Part shown: one piece after another, positions 61,294 through 64,000 of the stretch
Layout of the letters: each line of letters starts with the position of its first letter
Position numbering within the stretch: the stretch's first letter is position 1
NCBI GenBank assembly: GCA_963717085.1
Contig: CAVQVM010000002.1
Span: 62,001 to 126,000, forward strand
DNA length: 64,000 nucleotides
Source: DASQUK01 sp963717085
Lineage (GTDB): Bacteria; Actinomycetota; Acidimicrobiia; Acidimicrobiales; VFJN01
Direction of reading: 5' to 3'
Position numbers and translations under genes: made by a program
The notes under the pieces: model-generated
The model's database searches: none
What the model was told of the DNA's origin: nothing
Seen by the model: the letters and a program-made list of their open reading frames with translations, nothing else

Positions 61294-62193
61294 ATGGATG
61301 TGCACCTGCGCGGCCTGCGGTACTTCGTCGCGGTGGCCGAGGAGTTGCACTTCACCCGGGCGGCCGAGCGGCTCAACATGTCCCAGCCGGCGCTGTCGAA
61401 GCAGATCCGCCAGCTCGAGCGCCACCTTCGCTGTGACCTTTTCATGCGGCAGCCCCGCGCCGTCTACCTGACCGAGGCCGGCGCCGTGCTCCTGGCGCAC
61501 GCTCGTGACGTGCTCGAGCGCTGGGACGTCGGCATGGCCGCGGTCAACGACGCCGCCGGGCGGGCCCGGCGGGTCCTGGTCGTGGGCATCCAGACCAGCG
61601 TCGGCCGCGATCTGCAACGCCGGACCATGGCCGGCTTCGCCGACCGCCAGCCCGACTGGCGGCTGTCGCTGCGGCTGTACCCGTGGGACGATGCGACCGC
61701 CGGCCTGACCGACGAAACATCCGATGTTGCGTTCCTCTGGCTCCCGGTTCCCGCCGGCGCGGACCTGGTCACCAAGGTCCTATACCGCGAAGAACGGTGG
61801 GTTGCGCTGCCCGACGATCACCGTCTCGCGGAAGAGGCATCGGTACCATGGTCGGAACTCCTCGACGAGCAGTTCATCGCGCTGCCGAGGGCCGCGGGGA
61901 ACCTCCGCGACTTCTGGCTCGCCACCGACCAGCGGCCACCCGATCACCCCCCTCGCGTCGCCGCCGAGGCGGCCAACGCCGACGAAGTGTTCGAGCTGAT
62001 CACTGCCGGCGTGGGCGTCGCGCTGGTATCTGCCGGCAATGCCCGCATCTATCAACGTCCCGGTGCCCGCTCCATCGCCGTGTCCCGTCTCTCGCCCAGC
62101 GAGCTCGCCATCGCCAGACGGCGCGACGACCGCCGCCACGCCGTTCTCGATTTCGTCACCGCGGCCGTCGCCGCAAGCACCGCCCCGCGATGA
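61294..62193 (+). CDS. LysR-family transcriptional regulator
   Basis: 299 residues. HTH: LRGLRYFVAVAEELHFTRAA then ERLNMSQPALSKQIRQLERH. Effector domain with two periplasmic-binding-like lobes (RVLVVGIQTSVGRDLQRRTM, EANADEVFEL-type hinge, ITAGVGVALVSAGNARIYQR). Divergent from the hydrolase-led operon with about 90 bp between starts, so it likely controls that operon and itself. Confidence 0.95.
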   Translation: MDVHLRGLRYFVAVAEELHFTRAAERLNMSQPALSKQIRQLERHLRCDLFMRQPRAVYLTEAGAVLLAHARDVLERWDVGMAAVNDAAGRARRVLVVGIQTSVGRDLQRRTMAGFADRQPDWRLSLRLYPWDDATAGLTDETSDVAFLWLPVPAGADLVTKVLYREERWVALPDDHRLAEEASVPWSELLDEQFIALPRAAGNLRDFWLATDQRPPDHPPRVAAEAANADEVFELITAGVGVALVSAGNARIYQRPGARSIAVSRLSPSELAIARRRDDRRHAVLDFVTAAVAASTAPR

Positions 62194-62583
62194 GTCCGGG
62201 AGGTGCGCAACGTCGTAATCGTCGTTGAGACCATTCGGATTCCTCCTGTCGTGTGTGTCACCTCTCAGAGGTCACGCTAAGACCTCAACTTCACTTGAGA
62301 TCAAGACTCGGAGGCGGTCCCGTTGGTCACGCACAGCAGGGGCCGCCGCTCGGGGCCGGGCGAGGCGCTTGCTGACGTCCTCGAATCGCATCAGATCTGA
62401 GCGCGGTGTTCCGTCCCCGACTCGCACTTCAGGGATGGCCGGATCGAGCTCGATCAGGAGCACTCATGCCCGAACCGCGCGCCTCGAACGACCCCACCGG
62501 GTGGAACACCTCCACGTCCTCGTGCGTCAACTCCGCAGCTCGTCGCGGACTCCGAGGTCAGGTCAGTCGATAGCCTGCGCGGG
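62194..62583. other. Intergenic region, no gene supported
   Basis: A minus frame at 62320-62400 begins LMRFEDVSKRLARPR, like the start of an ABC ATPase, but it stops without a Walker motif. The promoter of the YciI/sigma pair is expected at the right end. Confidence 0.4.
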
Positions 62584-62952
62584 GTGTCGGATCCGGTACC
62601 CGTGGCGAGCAAGTTCATGCTGATCTTCCGCGGCGGTGCTGTCTCCCGCGGTGACCTGTCTCCGATGGAGGTTCAGGCGCACGTGGCGAAGTGGTACACG
62701 TGGTCCGACGAGCTGACCCGCCAGGGTCGCCGAATCGTCGGCACGCCGCTCGACAACCCGGGCGTGACCGTGCGTGGGCACGAGCGCATGGTGACCGACG
62801 GCCCCTACGCAGAATCGAAGGACCTGGTGACCGGCAGCATGATCATCGAGGCCGCCTCGCTCGAGGACGCCCTCGAGGTGGCCCGCACCTGCCCGACCTA
62901 CGAGTTCGACGGCTCGGTCGAGGTGCGCCCGGTCCAGGACCACCGACTCTGA
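62584..62952 (+). CDS. YciI/DGPF-domain protein paired with an ECF sigma factor
   Basis: 122 residues from GTG 62584. ASKFMLIFRGGAVSRGDLSP, MEVQAHVAKWYTWSDELTRQ, MVTDGPYAESKDLVTGSMII (the DGPY/DGPF signature) and EDALEVARTCPTYEFDGSVE. It ends 4 bp before the sigma factor ATG. DGPF proteins are the standard partner of ECF42 sigma factors; the link is thought to be regulatory, mechanism unclear. Confidence 0.92.
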   Translation: MSDPVPVASKFMLIFRGGAVSRGDLSPMEVQAHVAKWYTWSDELTRQGRRIVGTPLDNPGVTVRGHERMVTDGPYAESKDLVTGSMIIEAASLEDALEVARTCPTYEFDGSVEVRPVQDHRL

Positions 62953-62956
62953 CGAC

Positions 62957-64000
62957 ATGGACGAACCGACTGACCCGTCGTCGGTGGAGTTGGTTGAGGA
63001 CCTGTTTCGCCGCGAATACGTCCACCTGGTGAGCGCGCTGACCCGAGTCCTGGGCGCCGACAACGTCCAGCTCGCCGAGGACGTCGTACAAGACGCGTTG
63101 CTGAGCGCCATGAACGCCTGGCGCTTCGGCCTCCCGCGGGACCCGAAGGCGTGGATCATCCGCGCCGCCCACAATCGGGCCATCGACGTCATCCGCCGGG
63201 AGCAGCGGCACGGGACGCTCCTGTCGAAGGTGGCAACCACGACCGAGTTGACCGACACGATCGATGCGGCGCTCGCCCCCGCCGCGGATGCTGCCAACCA
63301 GCTGGCCATGATGTTCGCCGTCTGCGACCCGGACCTGTCCGGTGAGACGCACGTCACGTTGATCCTGCGCTGGTTGTGCGGCCTGTCACCGAAGGAGATC
63401 GGCCAGGCGTTCCTGGTCGGCACCCAGACGATCGACAAGCGGCTACACCGGGGCCGCATCAGCCTCCGCCAGCTCGGCAGCTTGCCCGATGTCGACGACG
63501 TCGGCGACGTCGGTGTCCGCCGGGCATCGGTCCTCCAGGCCCTCTACCTGTTGTTCAACGAGGGCTACCACGGCAGCAACCCGCAGGACCCGATCCGCCC
63601 GTTCCTTTGCACGGACGCGCTCCGCCTGACCGAGTTGCTGCTGAAGGCGGAAGTGACGGCGCATGCGGACGTCCACGCCCTCGCCGGCCTGTTCTGCTTC
63701 GACCTGGCCCGCCTGGCCACGCGCGTGGATGACCAGGGCGTATTCGTCCCGTTGGAGGACCAGGACCGCAGCCGCTGGGACCGAGCGCTCGTCGAGCGCG
63801 GCTTGCAACACCTGGCTCGCTCGGCGACGGGCGACCTCATGTCGCGCTGGCATCTGGAAGCCGGCATCGCCTGCGAGCACACCATCGCGCCGTCCCTCGA
63901 CGAGACAGACTGGGACCGCATCGTGGACTTCTACGACCTCCTGGTGCAGCGGTCGCAGAGCCCGGTCGTCGCGCTGAACCGGGCGCTGGCCCTGGCCGAG
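62957..64000 (+). CDS. ECF sigma factor of the ECF42 type, 3' end outside the window
   Basis: At least 348 residues, running off the window. Sigma2: LFRREYVHLVSALTRVLGAD, AEDVVQDALLSAMNAWRFGL, KAWIIRAAHNRAIDVIRREQ. Sigma4: TLILRWLCGLSPKEIGQAFL then GTQTIDKRLHRGRISLRQLG. The long C-terminal extension (ALYLLFNEGYHGSNPQDPIR, LNRALALAE) with TPR-like helices is diagnostic of ECF42 proteins, in which it is needed for activity. No anti-sigma gene is adjacent. Confidence 0.93.
   Translation, partial: MDEPTDPSSVELVEDLFRREYVHLVSALTRVLGADNVQLAEDVVQDALLSAMNAWRFGLPRDPKAWIIRAAHNRAIDVIRREQRHGTLLSKVATTTELTDTIDAALAPAADAANQLAMMFAVCDPDLSGETHVTLILRWLCGLSPKEIGQAFLVGTQTIDKRLHRGRISLRQLGSLPDVDDVGDVGVRRASVLQALYLLFNEGYHGSNPQDPIRPFLCTDALRLTELLLKAEVTAHADVHALAGLFCFDLARLATRVDDQGVFVPLEDQDRSRWDRALVERGLQHLARSATGDLMSRWHLEAGIACEHTIAPSLDETDWDRIVDFYDLLVQRSQSPVVALNRALALAE

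Overview
The window is very GC-rich and uses GTG starts often. It carries actinobacterial hallmarks: LAL-type and AfsR-like LuxR regulators, NTP-transferase/XdhC Cox maturation genes, GH15 trehalase-like enzymes, MobF-type relaxase remnants and ECF42-like sigma factors. I read it as a chromosomal segment of an Actinomycetota species. Class Acidimicrobiia is possible, but this is inference from overall flavour, not from a marker gene. No rRNA and no CRISPR array were seen. One intact tRNA is present.

1-6778: a co-directional, intact molybdenum hydroxylase (CODH/xanthine-dehydrogenase type) operon in the order coxL (5' cut), coxM, coxD, coxE, split XdhC pair, MobA-like cytidylyltransferase, coxG. 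It encodes the catalytic and FAD subunits plus the ATPase, VWA, sulfuration/cofactor and membrane-recruitment proteins that mature them. The iron-sulfur subunit is not in the window. A nested four-copy 17-bp inverted repeat lies between coxM and coxD.

6864-35853: a tRNA-Leu(GAG) gene followed by a 28.9-kb integrated element. It is bounded by a perfect 22-bp direct repeat at the tRNA 3' end and at 35832-35853. A large serine recombinase sits against the tRNA, and a second, internally deleted recombinase remnant sits just outside the right repeat. This looks like two elements accreted in tandem. The element holds a relaxase stub and iteron-like repeats, then a mosaic of stress/envelope genes: DUF1345, GH15, YihY/BrkB, PAP2, diacylglycerol-kinase-like, CorA-like and two AI-2E exporters. 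It also holds a cluster of LuxR regulators, including an SDR-LuxR fusion, IS21/IS3/ISL3 debris and a TetR gene with a divergent 29-aa ORF. Its signature is a module (UspA remnant, conserved GATC motif, coiled-coil protein, HdeD-like membrane protein, PAP2 phosphatase) present in four copies at different stages of decay.

35854-47850: an envelope region. Three paralogous secreted lipoproteins (one a tandem-domain fusion, frameshifted) surround an OmpR/HisKA two-component pair and a PepSY protein. IS630, nitroreductase and PAPS-reductase remnants follow. The PAPS-reductase-like gene is interrupted by a gene-sized segment encoding a class III nucleotide cyclase.

47850-64000: regulators and small metabolic genes. 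These include an N-terminal-HTH LuxR/ATPase, a self-regulating-looking RHH-VOC-YjbR operon, DUF1059, a TetR gene with an inverted truncated copy, RidA, and a truncated globin next to a DJ-1/PfpI protein. There is also a PNPOx-like flavoprotein and a tightly overlapped operon facing a LysR gene. The window ends with YciI and an ECF sigma factor (ECF42-like pair), whose 3' end is cut by the window.

Frameshifts and in-frame stops are frequent outside the cox operon. Many are single-base losses in GC runs, so decay and sequencing error cannot be separated from this sequence alone.
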